38,562 bases of DNA, from the NCBI GenBank assembly GCA_964427535.1, contig CAYRVF010000039.1, positions 1 through 38,562 on the forward strand. Reading direction: 5' to 3'. Positions 7,666-16,584 of this stretch are shown piece by piece (position 1 is the first letter of the stretch; every line of letters starts with the position of its first letter). The notes beneath the pieces were generated by a model. The model did not search any database, was not told the DNA's origin, and saw nothing but the letters and a program-made list of their open reading frames with translations. The translations under genes and the position numbers were made by a program. The stretch is from CAYRVF01 sp964427535 (GTDB lineage Bacteria; Chloroflexota; Ktedonobacteria; Ktedonobacterales; JADMIN01).

Positions 7666-9819
7666 CTACTCGTCAGTCTCCTGGGTGAGCAGCGCCTCGT
7701 CGTCGTCCGCGGGGTTGTCATCTTCACTTTCGTCACTCACGTCGGAGTCTCGCTGGACGAGCGCGGCCACGGCTACGCGGCGGGCGAACGCCTCCACCTC
7801 TGCGCTATCCCCCAGATCGCGCGGCAACCGGAAAAATGAGCGCTCGTCGTCCTCACTGTGGTGAGAGATCCAGCGCGCGATGATGTTGATCTGGTCGACC
7901 TCTTCGCGTCCAACGCGCGCTGGCGCCGTCCCCATCTCCCGTGCGGCAGACGCGATATCGCAGACGGACGTGAAGATCGCCTCCACCTCCCGCGCGACGC
8001 GCACCTGTCGCGCGAGCCGTCCATGACGAATCAGATAGACCTCGACCGCGCCGTCCTCAGAGGAAGGATAGACGATGAGCAGGTTGTTCGCCTCGACCGC
8101 ACCAGTGACCAGCCGCTGACCTAGCAACACTTGGTCAGCATCGCGAAGCGCGTCACGCAGCCGGGCGGCACGCTCGAAATCCTGCCGGGCCGCCGCCTCG
8201 AACATCTGCCGCTTGAGCCGGTCAATCAGATCGGCGCGCTCGCCGCCGAGGAACTTACAGGCCTCTTCGACGGCTTCGCGATAGAGCGCCCGGCCGTCGT
8301 CGTCCAGCTCCCCGCGACAGGGACCAGGGCACCGCCGCACGTGGTAGCGCAGGCAGGGGTCGCTCGGCTTGCCCGTCGGCGGCAGCGCCCGCGTGCAGGT
8401 GCGTAGCGGAAACACCTTCTGTAGCAGCTCCAGCGTCGTCGTCACGATGCGCTGGCTGCGGAACGGGCCGAAGTAACGAGCCCCATCGGGGCTGACATCG
8501 CGCGTGGCGTGGAAACGCGGATACGCCGACTTCAGGTCCACTTTGATGAAGGGATACAGCTCGTAGTTGCGAAGCTGGACGTTGTAGCGCGGCTGCAGCG
8601 CCTTGATCAAGCTCGACTCGACCAGCAGCGCCTCCAGCTCCGAGCCGAGCACGCGCGTCTCGATCGCGCGCACGCTCTGCAACAGCCCATCCATCTTGCG
8701 CGTGTAGCCGAGCGGCTGCGAGTAGTACGACGAGAGCCGGTCGCGCAGACACTTGGCCTTGCCGACGTAAATGACCGTGCCATGCTCGTCCTTCATCAGA
8801 TACACGCCGGGCTTCTTGGGGAAGTCTTGCCGCCAGGCTGGGTTGAGGTAGATGCGTCCGGTGGGCCGGGGCAGCGGCACGCTCGTCCGTGAGGGCGCCA
8901 CACCGTGCAACACATCGCGTAGCTCGTCGAGCGTCTCGCAGCCTTCCTCGCGGGCGCGGGCGAGCAGCAGCGCGAACACCCGGGCCGTCACGACAGCATC
9001 GGGCAGCGCGCGGTGTCGTCGCGGAGTTGGCACGTGCAGCGCGGCCGCGACGTAGTCCAGCTTTGCCCGCCGCATGCCGGTGATGTAGCGCCGCGCCAGC
9101 GCGATGGTGTCGATCCCCTCGACCGGGAACGGCGTCGCCATACCACATTGCTCGGCCTCGTAGTTGAGGAAGCCGAGGTCGAAGCCGATGTTGTGGCCGA
9201 CGATGGGCCGGTCGCCGATGAACTCCTGCAGCTTTGGCAGCACCTTGGACGCGCGGGCAGCCCGCGAGACCATGTACTCGCTGATGCCCGTAAACTGCGT
9301 GATGAACTGCGGAATGTGCCGCCCGGGGTTGATGAGCTTGGAAAACGTCGCGACCGGCTCACCGCCACGGATGCGCACCGCGCCGACTTCGATCAGCTTG
9401 TGCCGTCCGGGTGCCAGCCCCGTCGTCTCGACATCCACCGCGACGAACTCGATATCCGCGAGGCGCTGCTCGGCCACGTCCCACGACGCCAGCCGCCACG
9501 CGCCGGACGCATCTTTGAGGAAGAGGGACGACGGGCGCAGCAGTTGCTCCAGCAGCGAAGTCCACGGCAGCGGGGTACCCGTCTGTGACGCGCCGAGCCC
9601 GAAGACGGCCTGCGCCAGATCGGCCGCGCTCATGGGCTCCGTCTTCGCGTCCAGCACATCCCAGGCGCGGCGCAGCAACGCTCCGTGTCGTGCCTGCTCG
9701 CCTTCCCCCTCCTCGGTCCCATCCACGAGCACATCCGCTTGAATATTCTCGCCCGCAGGCGTACTCTCAGAGGCGGTATGCGAAGTGCGACGAGTCGGGA
9801 GCTTTTCCGATCGTGCCAT
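7666..9819 (-). CDS. DEDDh exonuclease-GIY-YIG (UvrC/Cho-like) fusion nuclease
   Basis: A 717-residue protein combining two nuclease types, likely for DNA repair. An N-terminal helical or winged-helix-like region (residues 45-112) precedes a DnaQ-type DEDDh exonuclease: D129 and E131 in AVDVETTGL, D214 in HNIGFDLGF, H269 and D274 in HRALPDA. A UvrC-like part follows from about residue 335. Its GIY-YIG motif reads KKPGVYLM and VIYVGKAK, with catalytic E401 in LLVESSLIKALQPRYN. Four cysteines (C475, C489, C497, C501) are spaced as in UvrC, where they bind a 4Fe-4S cluster. A UVR motif lies at about 531-560. The second UvrC endonuclease and its HhH pair are absent, so this is not UvrC itself; similar fusions occur in Actinobacteria and Chloroflexota. 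The ATG at 9819 is preferred over 9927 because it lies downstream of a good promoter. Confidence 0.88.
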   Translation of the reverse strand: MARSEKLPTRRTSHTASESTPAGENIQADVLVDGTEEGEGEQARHGALLRRAWDVLDAKTEPMSAADLAQAVFGLGASQTGTPLPWTSLLEQLLRPSSLFLKDASGAWRLASWDVAEQRLADIEFVAVDVETTGLAPGRHKLIEVGAVRIRGGEPVATFSKLINPGRHIPQFITQFTGISEYMVSRAARASKVLPKLQEFIGDRPIVGHNIGFDLGFLNYEAEQCGMATPFPVEGIDTIALARRYITGMRRAKLDYVAAALHVPTPRRHRALPDAVVTARVFALLLARAREEGCETLDELRDVLHGVAPSRTSVPLPRPTGRIYLNPAWRQDFPKKPGVYLMKDEHGTVIYVGKAKCLRDRLSSYYSQPLGYTRKMDGLLQSVRAIETRVLGSELEALLVESSLIKALQPRYNVQLRNYELYPFIKVDLKSAYPRFHATRDVSPDGARYFGPFRSQRIVTTTLELLQKVFPLRTCTRALPPTGKPSDPCLRYHVRRCPGPCRGELDDDGRALYREAVEEACKFLGGERADLIDRLKRQMFEAAARQDFERAARLRDALRDADQVLLGQRLVTGAVEANNLLIVYPSSEDGAVEVYLIRHGRLARQVRVAREVEAIFTSVCDIASAAREMGTAPARVGREEVDQINIIARWISHHSEDDERSFFRLPRDLGDSAEVEAFARRVAVAALVQRDSDVSDESEDDNPADDDEALLTQETDE

Positions 9820-9886
9820 AGAGATCGTCCAACTCTGTTGTGTCGGAGCGTTGCCTTGCTCTGAATAGATGGGTCTGGTAGGCCGG

Positions 9887-9915
9887 AAAATAGCACAGGT
9901 GTTCGTCTCCGTCAA
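9887..9915 (-). promoter_or_regulatory. Promoter of the DEDDh/UvrC-like gene
   Basis: On the minus strand: TTGACG (9910-9915), 17-bp spacer, TATTTT (9887-9892), with TGC just before the -10. Predicted start near 9880, about 60 nt ahead of the ATG at 9819. This argues against the longer ORF start at 9927. Confidence 0.55.
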
Positions 9916-9950
9916 ACCAGCAGCCATGAGCGGCCATAGGAGGGTAGTGG

Positions 9951-10985
9951 GTGTCGGCAGGAATTCGCATCGTCCCCATCAACAAGCGGGACGCGTGGAA
10001 TACGGCGGTGGTTGGATCTCCTCGGGCCGATCTTCTGCAGAGCTGGGAGTGGGGTGAGTTCAAGCGCAGTGGCGGCTGGAAGCCGGTCCGCGTGATGGCG
10101 CTGCGCGGAGATGAGCCTGTCGCGGGCGTGCAGATTCTCGCCCGCCGGGTGATGGGCACGCCATCGCTCTATGCGCCCCGTGGCCCGTGGTGGCGCGACG
10201 ACGACGGGCTGGCCGTGCTCGTCCGCTGGCTGCGGCGCCACTACGGCATGCGCGCGCCTTTCCTGCGCGCCGATCCGCTCATCGTCGACGCCAAGTCGCT
10301 GACCCGTCTGGGCTTTGCGCTGGCGCCGCGCCAGGTGCAGCCGCGTGCCACGATCGTGGTGGATCTCACCCGCTCGCCCGACGACATCCTCGCCGCCTGC
10401 GACCGGCAGGTGCGCTACAACATCCGCCTGGCGGAGCGCAAAGGGATCGACATCACAGTCGGCGGCGTAGAGGCTGTCCGCGAGTTCTACGCGCTGCTCG
10501 AAGACACCGCCAAGCGCAAGGGCTTCGTCGAGCGCGACGTCAGCTACTTCGTCGACCTTGTGCGCACGTTCGGCGACGACGCCCCTGTCTATCTGGCCAA
10601 GCGCGACGGCGAGTTGCTCTATGGCGCCATCATCGTCAAGTTCGGCGAGGTCGCCTACTACCTCTATGGCGGTTCAGGTGGCGACCGCTCGGCGAAACCG
10701 TCGGAGCTGGTGCAATATCGCGCGATGCTGTGGGCCAAAGGGCGCGGCGCGACCCGCTACGATATGTGGGGCATTCCGGCGCATCCCACCGAGGACAACC
10801 CGCTCTACGGTGTCTACCGCTTCAAGAGCGGCTTCGGCGGACACGAAGAGGTCTTCACCGGCGCGCTCGACCTCCCGCTGCTCCCGCTCGTCGGCACGGC
10901 TCCGGCGCACCTCGAGGTGCTCGCGCTGAAGGCGCTCTCGCTCGCCCGTGGCAAGGGCTTCCGGCTCGAAGACCACCTCGCGTAG
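9951..10985 (+). CDS. FemABX-family aminoacyltransferase (peptidoglycan bridge type)
   Basis: A 344-residue member of the FemABX/GNAT-like family, whose members transfer amino acids from aminoacyl-tRNA to lipid II or related precursors. Typical landmarks are LLQSWEWGEFKRSGGW (residues 28-43), a central region ending in QVRYNIRLAERKGI, the motif YLYGGSGG, and the C-terminal block KSGFGGHEEVFTGALDLPL from about residue 292. The start is a GTG at 9951 backed by a very good ribosome site (AGGAGG, 8-base spacing). It is divergent from the nuclease gene. With murT/gatD elsewhere in the window it suggests modified peptidoglycan stem or bridge peptides. The amino acid transferred cannot be deduced, and some family members act on other polymers. 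Confidence 0.85.
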   Translation: MSAGIRIVPINKRDAWNTAVVGSPRADLLQSWEWGEFKRSGGWKPVRVMALRGDEPVAGVQILARRVMGTPSLYAPRGPWWRDDDGLAVLVRWLRRHYGMRAPFLRADPLIVDAKSLTRLGFALAPRQVQPRATIVVDLTRSPDDILAACDRQVRYNIRLAERKGIDITVGGVEAVREFYALLEDTAKRKGFVERDVSYFVDLVRTFGDDAPVYLAKRDGELLYGAIIVKFGEVAYYLYGGSGGDRSAKPSELVQYRAMLWAKGRGATRYDMWGIPAHPTEDNPLYGVYRFKSGFGGHEEVFTGALDLPLLPLVGTAPAHLEVLALKALSLARGKGFRLEDHLA

Positions 10986-11136
10986 TCGCGCCCCCATCAA
11001 CCCACGGGTCACGACGCGGCCCGGGAGGGTCCGGCTGCCTCCGTTACTGCCGCCAAGACGCACGCGTTACCGATAGAGAGCAGGATATTCGTGTTCTACG
11101 CCCGCCACACTTGCCCACAAACGAAGGAGACGGACG

Positions 11137-12321
11137 GTGCAAGTCGCTATTAACGCGCAGCTCGTGTCCTTCGGCGAGACCTACCGCAACGCCGGCGTCA
11201 GCCGCTACACCTATCAGCTTCTGCAGGGCCTTAGCACCCTGGCTGGGGACCAGTCCTACACGGCGTTCGTGAATCAGCGTGAGGCCCAGGATGCGCAGAA
11301 AGACCCGCTGGCCGCCACTGGGCGCGTGCGTGTGGTGCCTGCGCGTTGGCCCGCGCACAACCCACCCCAGCGCATCGCCTGGGAACAGCTCGCACTTCCC
11401 GGCGAATTACGCCGGATGCGCGCGGATGTCTTCCACTCGCCGGTCAACGTGCTTCCTGGGCGGGTGCCGTGCGCGTCGGTCGTCACCATACATGATCTCG
11501 CGTTCCTGCGCTATCCCGAGTACTTTCGCCCAACACGCCGCTACTATCAGCGCTGGTTCACCCGCGGCAGTGTCCGCCGGGCGACGCTCGTTGTTGCCGT
11601 CTCAGAGAGCACGAAACGTGATCTGGTGCATTTTCTCCGTGCCCCGGAAGACCGTATACTCGTCATATATCCAGGGATTGCACAGGACTTTCAGCCGCGA
11701 CACGACCCGGGCACCATCGCCGCATTCCGCGCGCGACACGGTCTGCCTGAGCGCTATATGCTCTATATGGGCACACTTGAGCCACGCAAAAACCTCCTGA
11801 CGCTCATTGAGGCGTATGCCCGTCTGCGCGGACAGGACGAGGATGTCCCTCCGCTCGTGCTGGCTGGAGCGAAGGGCTGGTACTACCAGCCGCTGTTCGA
11901 GCGAGTTCGCGCGTTAGGGCTAGAGCGAGCAGTCACCTTTCCGGGCTATGTCAATCGCGACGAGCAGCCACTGTGGTACGCTGGCGCGGATGTATTTGTC
12001 TACCCATCCTGGTATGAGGGCTTTGGAATGCCGGTCGCGGAAGCGCTCGCCTGCGGCACGCCCGCCGTGACGTCGAACGTCTCGAGCCTGCCAGAAGCGG
12101 CGGGAGACGCCGGCCAGCAGGTGGACCCAAGCGATCCGGATGCGCTGGCACATACCCTGCTAGGTGTTCTCAAGGATACGGCGCTACGACAACGCCTCGC
12201 GGCACGGGGCCCGGAGTGGGCCAGCCGGTTTAGCCAGGCGCGGATGGCACGCAAGTATGCTGAGTGCTACGCCAGGGCTGCGGGCATGGGACGCGAGGCA
12301 GCGGGACGAAGAAAAGGGTAG
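11137..12321 (+). CDS. GT4-family glycosyltransferase
   Basis: A 394-residue retaining GT-B glycosyltransferase that probably adds a sugar to a lipid-linked envelope polysaccharide at the cytoplasmic membrane face. The N-terminal domain begins MQVAINAQLVSFG and has a glycine-containing acceptor loop (RNAGVSRYTYQLL). The C-terminal domain has the GTLEPRKN donor-phosphate loop (residues 212-219) and the E-x7-E signature, E294 and E302, in YEGFGMPVAEALACGTP. The GTG start at 11137 follows AAGGAG. The next gene, a sugar-phosphate transferase, starts 3 bp after the stop, so the two are almost certainly translated from one mRNA. The sugar is unknown; mannosyl-type relatives are common. Confidence 0.9.
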   Translation: MQVAINAQLVSFGETYRNAGVSRYTYQLLQGLSTLAGDQSYTAFVNQREAQDAQKDPLAATGRVRVVPARWPAHNPPQRIAWEQLALPGELRRMRADVFHSPVNVLPGRVPCASVVTIHDLAFLRYPEYFRPTRRYYQRWFTRGSVRRATLVVAVSESTKRDLVHFLRAPEDRILVIYPGIAQDFQPRHDPGTIAAFRARHGLPERYMLYMGTLEPRKNLLTLIEAYARLRGQDEDVPPLVLAGAKGWYYQPLFERVRALGLERAVTFPGYVNRDEQPLWYAGADVFVYPSWYEGFGMPVAEALACGTPAVTSNVSSLPEAAGDAGQQVDPSDPDALAHTLLGVLKDTALRQRLAARGPEWASRFSQARMARKYAECYARAAGMGREAAGRRKG

Positions 12322-12324
12322 CGC

Positions 12325-13902
12325 ATGGACATAGAGCAACAACAACTGCCCGACACGTCGAACATCTCGGCGCAGATTTCCGGCGTGACTCCCGCCTGGC
12401 CCGTCACGACAGCCCGGCCGGTGATGCCTGTTTACAGTGTCGAGGCGCAGCTCCGCCGCAGACGCATTCGTGCGTTGACCTCACGCGGGGCGTTGTTTCT
12501 GCTCGACGCGAGCATGATCAACCTCGCGTTCATCGCGGCCTACTACATGCGCTATCAGGTGTTCCGCGGCGTCAGCTTTACGACTGCTTTCGTCACGGAG
12601 CCGCTCTCGGCCTTTACCACATTGGAAATCGTAGTCACGGTCGGAATTCTGGCCGCATTCTCATTCAAAGGTCTCTACCGCCTGCGCATCGCGGGGACGT
12701 GGTTCAAGCAGTTCTGGCTCGTGGTCAGCGCTACGACTACCGCCTTCGCCCTGTACTCCGCGTATGACTATATCGTGCGCAAGTCCGATATCGCAGCGGA
12801 CAACCAATCGCGTTTCGTCGTTACCGTGACGTGGATTGGCATCGTCGTGCTCGTGAGTTTCGCGCGACTGCTCGTCGGTGGCATGCTCAACGCGCTCTTC
12901 CGCCACGGCATCGGGCTGACGAACCTGCTCGTCGTCGGGTCGGGCAGACTCGGCAAACTGATGATGCAGCAGATTGCCGCGTCTCCCTACCTGGGATACC
13001 GTGTCGTCGGCTTCATCCACGACCTGGACGGCCCGCCCACCGACTTTGGCCGGTTCAGCGTGCTCGGCACGATGCGCGATCTGGATGCCGTTATCCGCGG
13101 CAACCGTATCGCGGAGGTCATTATCGCGCTGCCGTCGCACCAGCACCAGCAGATTCTACGCACGGTGCGCCTCTGCGAGAGGGCGGGAGCCGATTTCAAG
13201 CTGGTACCGGACCTCTATGAGCTGAGCCTCAGTCGCATCGACGTCGATGCGGTTGAAGGCATTCCCCTGATCGGACTGCGGCGCGCCCTCAACGGCGGTC
13301 TGCAATATCGTATCAAGCGGCTGCTCGACATCGCCGTGGCGGGCTTCGTGCTCGTCGTTGGCTCGCCGGTCTGGCTGCTCATCGCGCTGGCGATCAAGCT
13401 CGATTCGCCCGGACCTGTGCTCTACCGTCAGCCGCGCATCGGCTACCGCGGCGAGCAATTCCCGTGCTTCAAGTTTCGCTCGATGCATGTCAACGCCGAG
13501 CAGATGCTTGAGCGGCTGCGCTCAAGTCTCTCAGAGGACGAGCGCGGCAAGTTCAAGATGAAAGACGATCCACGCCGCACACGCGTCGGGCGCTTCATCC
13601 GGGCCACCAGCCTCGACGAGGTGCCGCAGCTCCTCAACGTCTTCCGTGGCGACATGAGTCTGGTGGGTCCACGCCCACCGCTACCCATCGAATACGAGCG
13701 CTATGAGGATTGGGAGAAGGCCCGGCTGGAGGCCACGCCCGGCATCACGGGACTCTGGCAAGTGCGCGGCCGCAGCGACATCGACTTCGACGAGATGGTG
13801 CTGATGGACCTCTACTACATCGAGAACTGGAGCCTGCGTCTCGACATTCAGATTCTGCTCCAAACGATTCCCGCGGTCCTCAGCCGGCGTGGCGCGTACT
13901 AG
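12325..13902 (+). CDS. Polyprenyl-phosphate glycosyl-1-phosphate transferase (WbaP/CpsE-like)
   Basis: A 525-residue initiating enzyme that transfers a sugar-1-phosphate to undecaprenyl phosphate, the first step of an exopolysaccharide, capsule or O-unit. After a polar N-terminus come about four membrane helices within residues 55-188. A Rossmann-like CoA-binding fold follows (LLVVGSGRLGKLM, about 201-213; RVVGFIHD). The final membrane-associated helix at about 334-356 leads into the catalytic bacterial sugar transferase domain. Conserved blocks there include SPGPVLYRQPRIG, FKFRSM, the D431-E432 dyad in TSLDEVPQL, SLVGPRPPLP and PGITGLWQV. The length and five-helix layout match the PHPT family. 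Start 12325 lies 3 bp after the upstream glycosyltransferase stop. It sits between two glycosyltransferase genes, as expected for an EPS locus. Confidence 0.94.
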   Translation: MDIEQQQLPDTSNISAQISGVTPAWPVTTARPVMPVYSVEAQLRRRRIRALTSRGALFLLDASMINLAFIAAYYMRYQVFRGVSFTTAFVTEPLSAFTTLEIVVTVGILAAFSFKGLYRLRIAGTWFKQFWLVVSATTTAFALYSAYDYIVRKSDIAADNQSRFVVTVTWIGIVVLVSFARLLVGGMLNALFRHGIGLTNLLVVGSGRLGKLMMQQIAASPYLGYRVVGFIHDLDGPPTDFGRFSVLGTMRDLDAVIRGNRIAEVIIALPSHQHQQILRTVRLCERAGADFKLVPDLYELSLSRIDVDAVEGIPLIGLRRALNGGLQYRIKRLLDIAVAGFVLVVGSPVWLLIALAIKLDSPGPVLYRQPRIGYRGEQFPCFKFRSMHVNAEQMLERLRSSLSEDERGKFKMKDDPRRTRVGRFIRATSLDEVPQLLNVFRGDMSLVGPRPPLPIEYERYEDWEKARLEATPGITGLWQVRGRSDIDFDEMVLMDLYYIENWSLRLDIQILLQTIPAVLSRRGAY

Positions 13903-13918
13903 TGCTGGTTGGTGCGCA

Positions 13919-13927
13919 TGGTAGTAT
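13919..13927 (+). promoter_or_regulatory. Extended -10 candidate before the second GT4 gene
   Basis: TGGTAGTAT forms a TGn extended -10 (hexamer TAGTAT) 107 bp ahead of the glycosyltransferase start. No -35 is visible, so read-through from the upstream genes is equally possible. Confidence 0.25.
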
Positions 13928-14033
13928 GCGACTGAAGTTTCCGCTACGGTGAACTGCGCGAAATAAAGAGCGCCAACCCGAAGGCGCGCCCGCTCTCGAA
14001 CGCGGTTGGATAATCCCTCAGGAGCGAATGCGA

Positions 14034-15266
14034 ATGCGAGTCGCGCTGGTACATGACTATCTGAATCAAATGGGCGGCGCGGAGAAGGTGCTGCTCGCGC
14101 TCCACGACCTCTTTCCGCAGGCGCCGATCTACACCTCCATCTACGCCCCCAGCCGTGTCGATGCGCGCTTCCGCTCGATGGACATCCGCACGAGCTTCAT
14201 GCAGAACCTCCCACTCGTGAAACGCCACCATCAGCCCTTCCTGCCGCTGTATCCGCAGGCGTTCGAGCGGCTTGACCTGCGCGCATACGATCTCGTCATC
14301 AGCGACAGCAGCGCCTTCGCCAAGGGCGTCGTCACGCGTCCCGACGCGCTGCACATCTGCTATTGCCATACTCCGATGCGCTGGGCCTGGAACTACGAAG
14401 AGTACGTCGAGCGCGAGCGGCTAGGCAGGCTGGCGCGCACTGTTCTTCCGCCCTTCGTCAGCTACCTGCGCAGTTGGGACTACATCACCGCAGCGCGCGT
14501 CGACTACTTCGTCGCCAACTCGCCGGTGGTCGCCGCGCGCATCGCAAAGTACTATCGCCGCGACGCCGTGGTCATTCCACCGCCGGTCGAGACAGCGCGG
14601 TTCGCTGTCGCGCCGCGGCACGATGACTACTTTCTGATCGTCTCGCGTCTGATTCCCTACAAGCGCATCGACCTTGCCGTGAAGGCCTTCTCGATGCTGG
14701 GTTTGCCGCTCCGCATCATCGGCAGTGGCCGCGACGAGGCGCAGCTTCGGCGCGTGGCGGGGAAGAACGTCCAGTTCCTCGGCCGGCTCTCAGACGAGGA
14801 GGTGCGCGCACAGCTCTCGCATTGCCGCGCCCTCATCTTCCCTGGCGAGGAGGATTTCGGTCTCACGCCAGTCGAGGCGCAGGCGAGCGGGCGGCCCGTC
14901 ATCGCATACGCCGCGGGTGGCGCGCTCGCCAGCATCGTCGACGGTAGCACGGGCATCTTCTTTGCGCAGCAGACGCCAGAGTCGCTAGCCGAGGCGGTCA
15001 CCAGCTTCCGCGACGAGTACTTCGATCCAGGGGCCATACGTCGCCACGCCGAGGAGTTCGACATTCAGCGGTTTGCGCGCCGCTTCACGCAGTTCGTCGA
15101 GACGCGTATCAGCCAGCATCCAACTCTCGCACGCCGCGCCGGTCTCGACTATCGCGGCCCCGATCCACAGGTCGCCAATACGCTCGTCAACGACGACGTT
15201 GCCAACTGGCCGACACGCACACAGCCACCCACGCCGCGTCAGCCATATCACCTGCCCGAGTCATGA
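14034..15266 (+). CDS. GT4-family glycosyltransferase (mannosyltransferase-like)
   Basis: A 410-residue GT-B glycosyltransferase of the type found in O-antigen and exopolysaccharide clusters. It begins MRVALVHDYLNQMGGAEKVL, with the conserved GGAE acceptor loop. Further on it shows CHTPMRWAWN, the donor-binding SRLIPYKRIDLAVKAF (K210, R211), and the E-x7-E motif E273/E281 in GEEDFGLTPVEAQASGRP. This pattern matches the WbaZ/RfaB-like group that often uses GDP-mannose, but the sugar is inferred. AGGAG is 9 bases before the ATG at 14034 and only 3 before the in-frame ATG at 14028, so 14034 is chosen. The last 40 residues are Pro/Thr/Asp-rich and unconserved-looking. The stop overlaps an ATG (ATGA) of a short downstream frame. 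Confidence 0.9.
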   Translation: MRVALVHDYLNQMGGAEKVLLALHDLFPQAPIYTSIYAPSRVDARFRSMDIRTSFMQNLPLVKRHHQPFLPLYPQAFERLDLRAYDLVISDSSAFAKGVVTRPDALHICYCHTPMRWAWNYEEYVERERLGRLARTVLPPFVSYLRSWDYITAARVDYFVANSPVVAARIAKYYRRDAVVIPPPVETARFAVAPRHDDYFLIVSRLIPYKRIDLAVKAFSMLGLPLRIIGSGRDEAQLRRVAGKNVQFLGRLSDEEVRAQLSHCRALIFPGEEDFGLTPVEAQASGRPVIAYAAGGALASIVDGSTGIFFAQQTPESLAEAVTSFRDEYFDPGAIRRHAEEFDIQRFARRFTQFVETRISQHPTLARRAGLDYRGPDPQVANTLVNDDVANWPTRTQPPTPRQPYHLPES

Positions 15267-15429
15267 GAGAAGAGGCGATGCAGGCCGCACCAGCTCCTTC
15301 GTACTTCAGCGCACGAAGAGGTCGCCATCCGACTTTGCTAAGGCGCCGATCACCGTGGGCCACCGCGCGGTGGCGCTCGCCTTCTGTGTGCTGGTGGCGA
15401 TGGTAACCTGGCTTCTGGATGGACGTTGA
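15263..15429 (+). pseudogene. Possible small single-helix membrane protein, apparently frame-disrupted
   Basis: An ATG at 15263 overlaps the glycosyltransferase stop as ATGA and starts MREEAMQAAPAPS, then turns into an Arg/Trp-rich sequence ending at 15406. In the +1-related frame the same stretch reads as a convincing short membrane protein tail, SDFAKAPITVGHRAVALA then FCVLVAMVTWLLDGR, ending at 15429 with coding-like GC3 but no usable start codon. A single-base shift between about 15298 and 15330 would join the two into a protein of about 56 residues with one helix. This could be a real frameshift, a sequence error, or chance. Confidence 0.25.
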
Positions 15430-15477
15430 GGTACGAGCCCACGGTCGGTGCTCGCGGCGCGATAGCAGGAGGACAAC

Positions 15478-16425
15478 ATGAGCCAGGCAATGGAGCCAGG
15501 TGAGCGGCGACGCGGCGCGCAGACCGGGGACGATAGGCGTCTGCCGCTCGTCATTCTGAACACACACAGCGGCCAGGGTCGCTCGCGGTCCCTCCGCACG
15601 TTGCTCGACCATTCGGTGCGTATGCACGGTGCAGAGTTGGTCGAGACGAGCGAACCCGGCAGCGGGTACAAGCTGGCGTATGCCGCCGCACGTGACGAGC
15701 GGCCAGTCGTCGCGGTGGGCGGCGACGGCACCATCTCAGAGATCGCGGGCGGCATCCTCTCGTCTGGAGCGCGCGTGCCTCTGGGGATCGTTCCCGCGGG
15801 CAACGGCAACGACTACGCCTACGGCGCGCTGGGGCTACCCAGGGAGACCCGCGCGGCACTGGACGTCGCCTTTGCCGGTCCCTCCAGTCTCGTCGATGTC
15901 GGCACAGTCAACTCGCGCATCTTTGTGAATGCTCTGGGTGTCGGCATCGACGCAAACGTTGCCGCGGCCGCCGAATCGCTCAAGCGCGTGCCGTTCCTGC
16001 GCGGCCAGGGACTCTACTGGGCGTCCAGCCTGCGCGAGCTGGTCTTCCACTACCATCGCTGCCCGGCGCTACATGTGTCATACGACGACTCGCCGCCTGA
16101 ACGACAGGAATACGCGCTTGCCGATGTGACGATTGGGCCGCGATATGGCGGGGGCTTTCGCATCAACCCTGGCGCTGACCCGAACGATGGACTACTCGAC
16201 CTGTGCCTCATCCAGAAGCCGGGACGTCTACGCGCATTGCGCTTGCTCCCGATGGTCGAACGCGGCGCACACATCGGGCAGCCTGAAGTGTCGCAGCACC
16301 TGATACGCACCGTCACGATGGAAGCGGACGGTCCTGTGTTCGCGCATCTGGACGGCGAAGTCATCAGGGCGACACGCTTCGAGGCGCGCATTCTGCCTCG
16401 TGCTCTACTCGTCCGGCGTCCGTGA
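15478..16425 (+). CDS. DagK/YegS-type lipid kinase
   Basis: A 315-residue diacylglycerol kinase catalytic domain protein that would phosphorylate a lipid hydroxyl with ATP at the membrane. In Gram-positive-like cells this recycles diacylglycerol released from lipid-linked polymer synthesis. Visible motifs are LPLVILNTHSGQGR, the nucleotide-binding VAVGGDGTISEIAGG (GGDGT at 81-85), PLGIVPAGNGNDYAYGAL, the central RIFVNALGVGIDA, and the C-terminal NDGLLDLCLIQ and AHLDGEV. The ATG at 15478 has a strong AGGAGGA ribosome site. It lies 211 bp after the glycosyltransferase gene and upstream of ligA. Substrate choice between diacylglycerol, phosphatidylglycerol and other lipids cannot be read from sequence. 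Confidence 0.9.
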   Translation: MSQAMEPGERRRGAQTGDDRRLPLVILNTHSGQGRSRSLRTLLDHSVRMHGAELVETSEPGSGYKLAYAAARDERPVVAVGGDGTISEIAGGILSSGARVPLGIVPAGNGNDYAYGALGLPRETRAALDVAFAGPSSLVDVGTVNSRIFVNALGVGIDANVAAAAESLKRVPFLRGQGLYWASSLRELVFHYHRCPALHVSYDDSPPERQEYALADVTIGPRYGGGFRINPGADPNDGLLDLCLIQKPGRLRALRLLPMVERGAHIGQPEVSQHLIRTVTMEADGPVFAHLDGEVIRATRFEARILPRALLVRRP

Positions 16426-16496
16426 AGCCCGTCGCCGTGAGCTACCAGGTTGTGCTAGCCCAAGCAGAATAGGTCTACAGAGGCGGCCCGGCGCTA

Positions 16497-16505
16497 TGCT
16501 ACACT
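16497..16505 (+). promoter_or_regulatory. Extended -10 promoter candidate for ligA
   Basis: TGCTACACT is a TGn extended -10 (hexamer TACACT), 80 bp before the ligA ATG. No -35 hexamer is seen at 17 bp. Confidence 0.35.
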
Positions 16506-16584
16506 GCGGTGTCAGGCACGGCACCTGCTCGCACGGATTGGTCGTCGCGCCTCGCCACCACGCACCTGGCGGACGAAGTACGGT

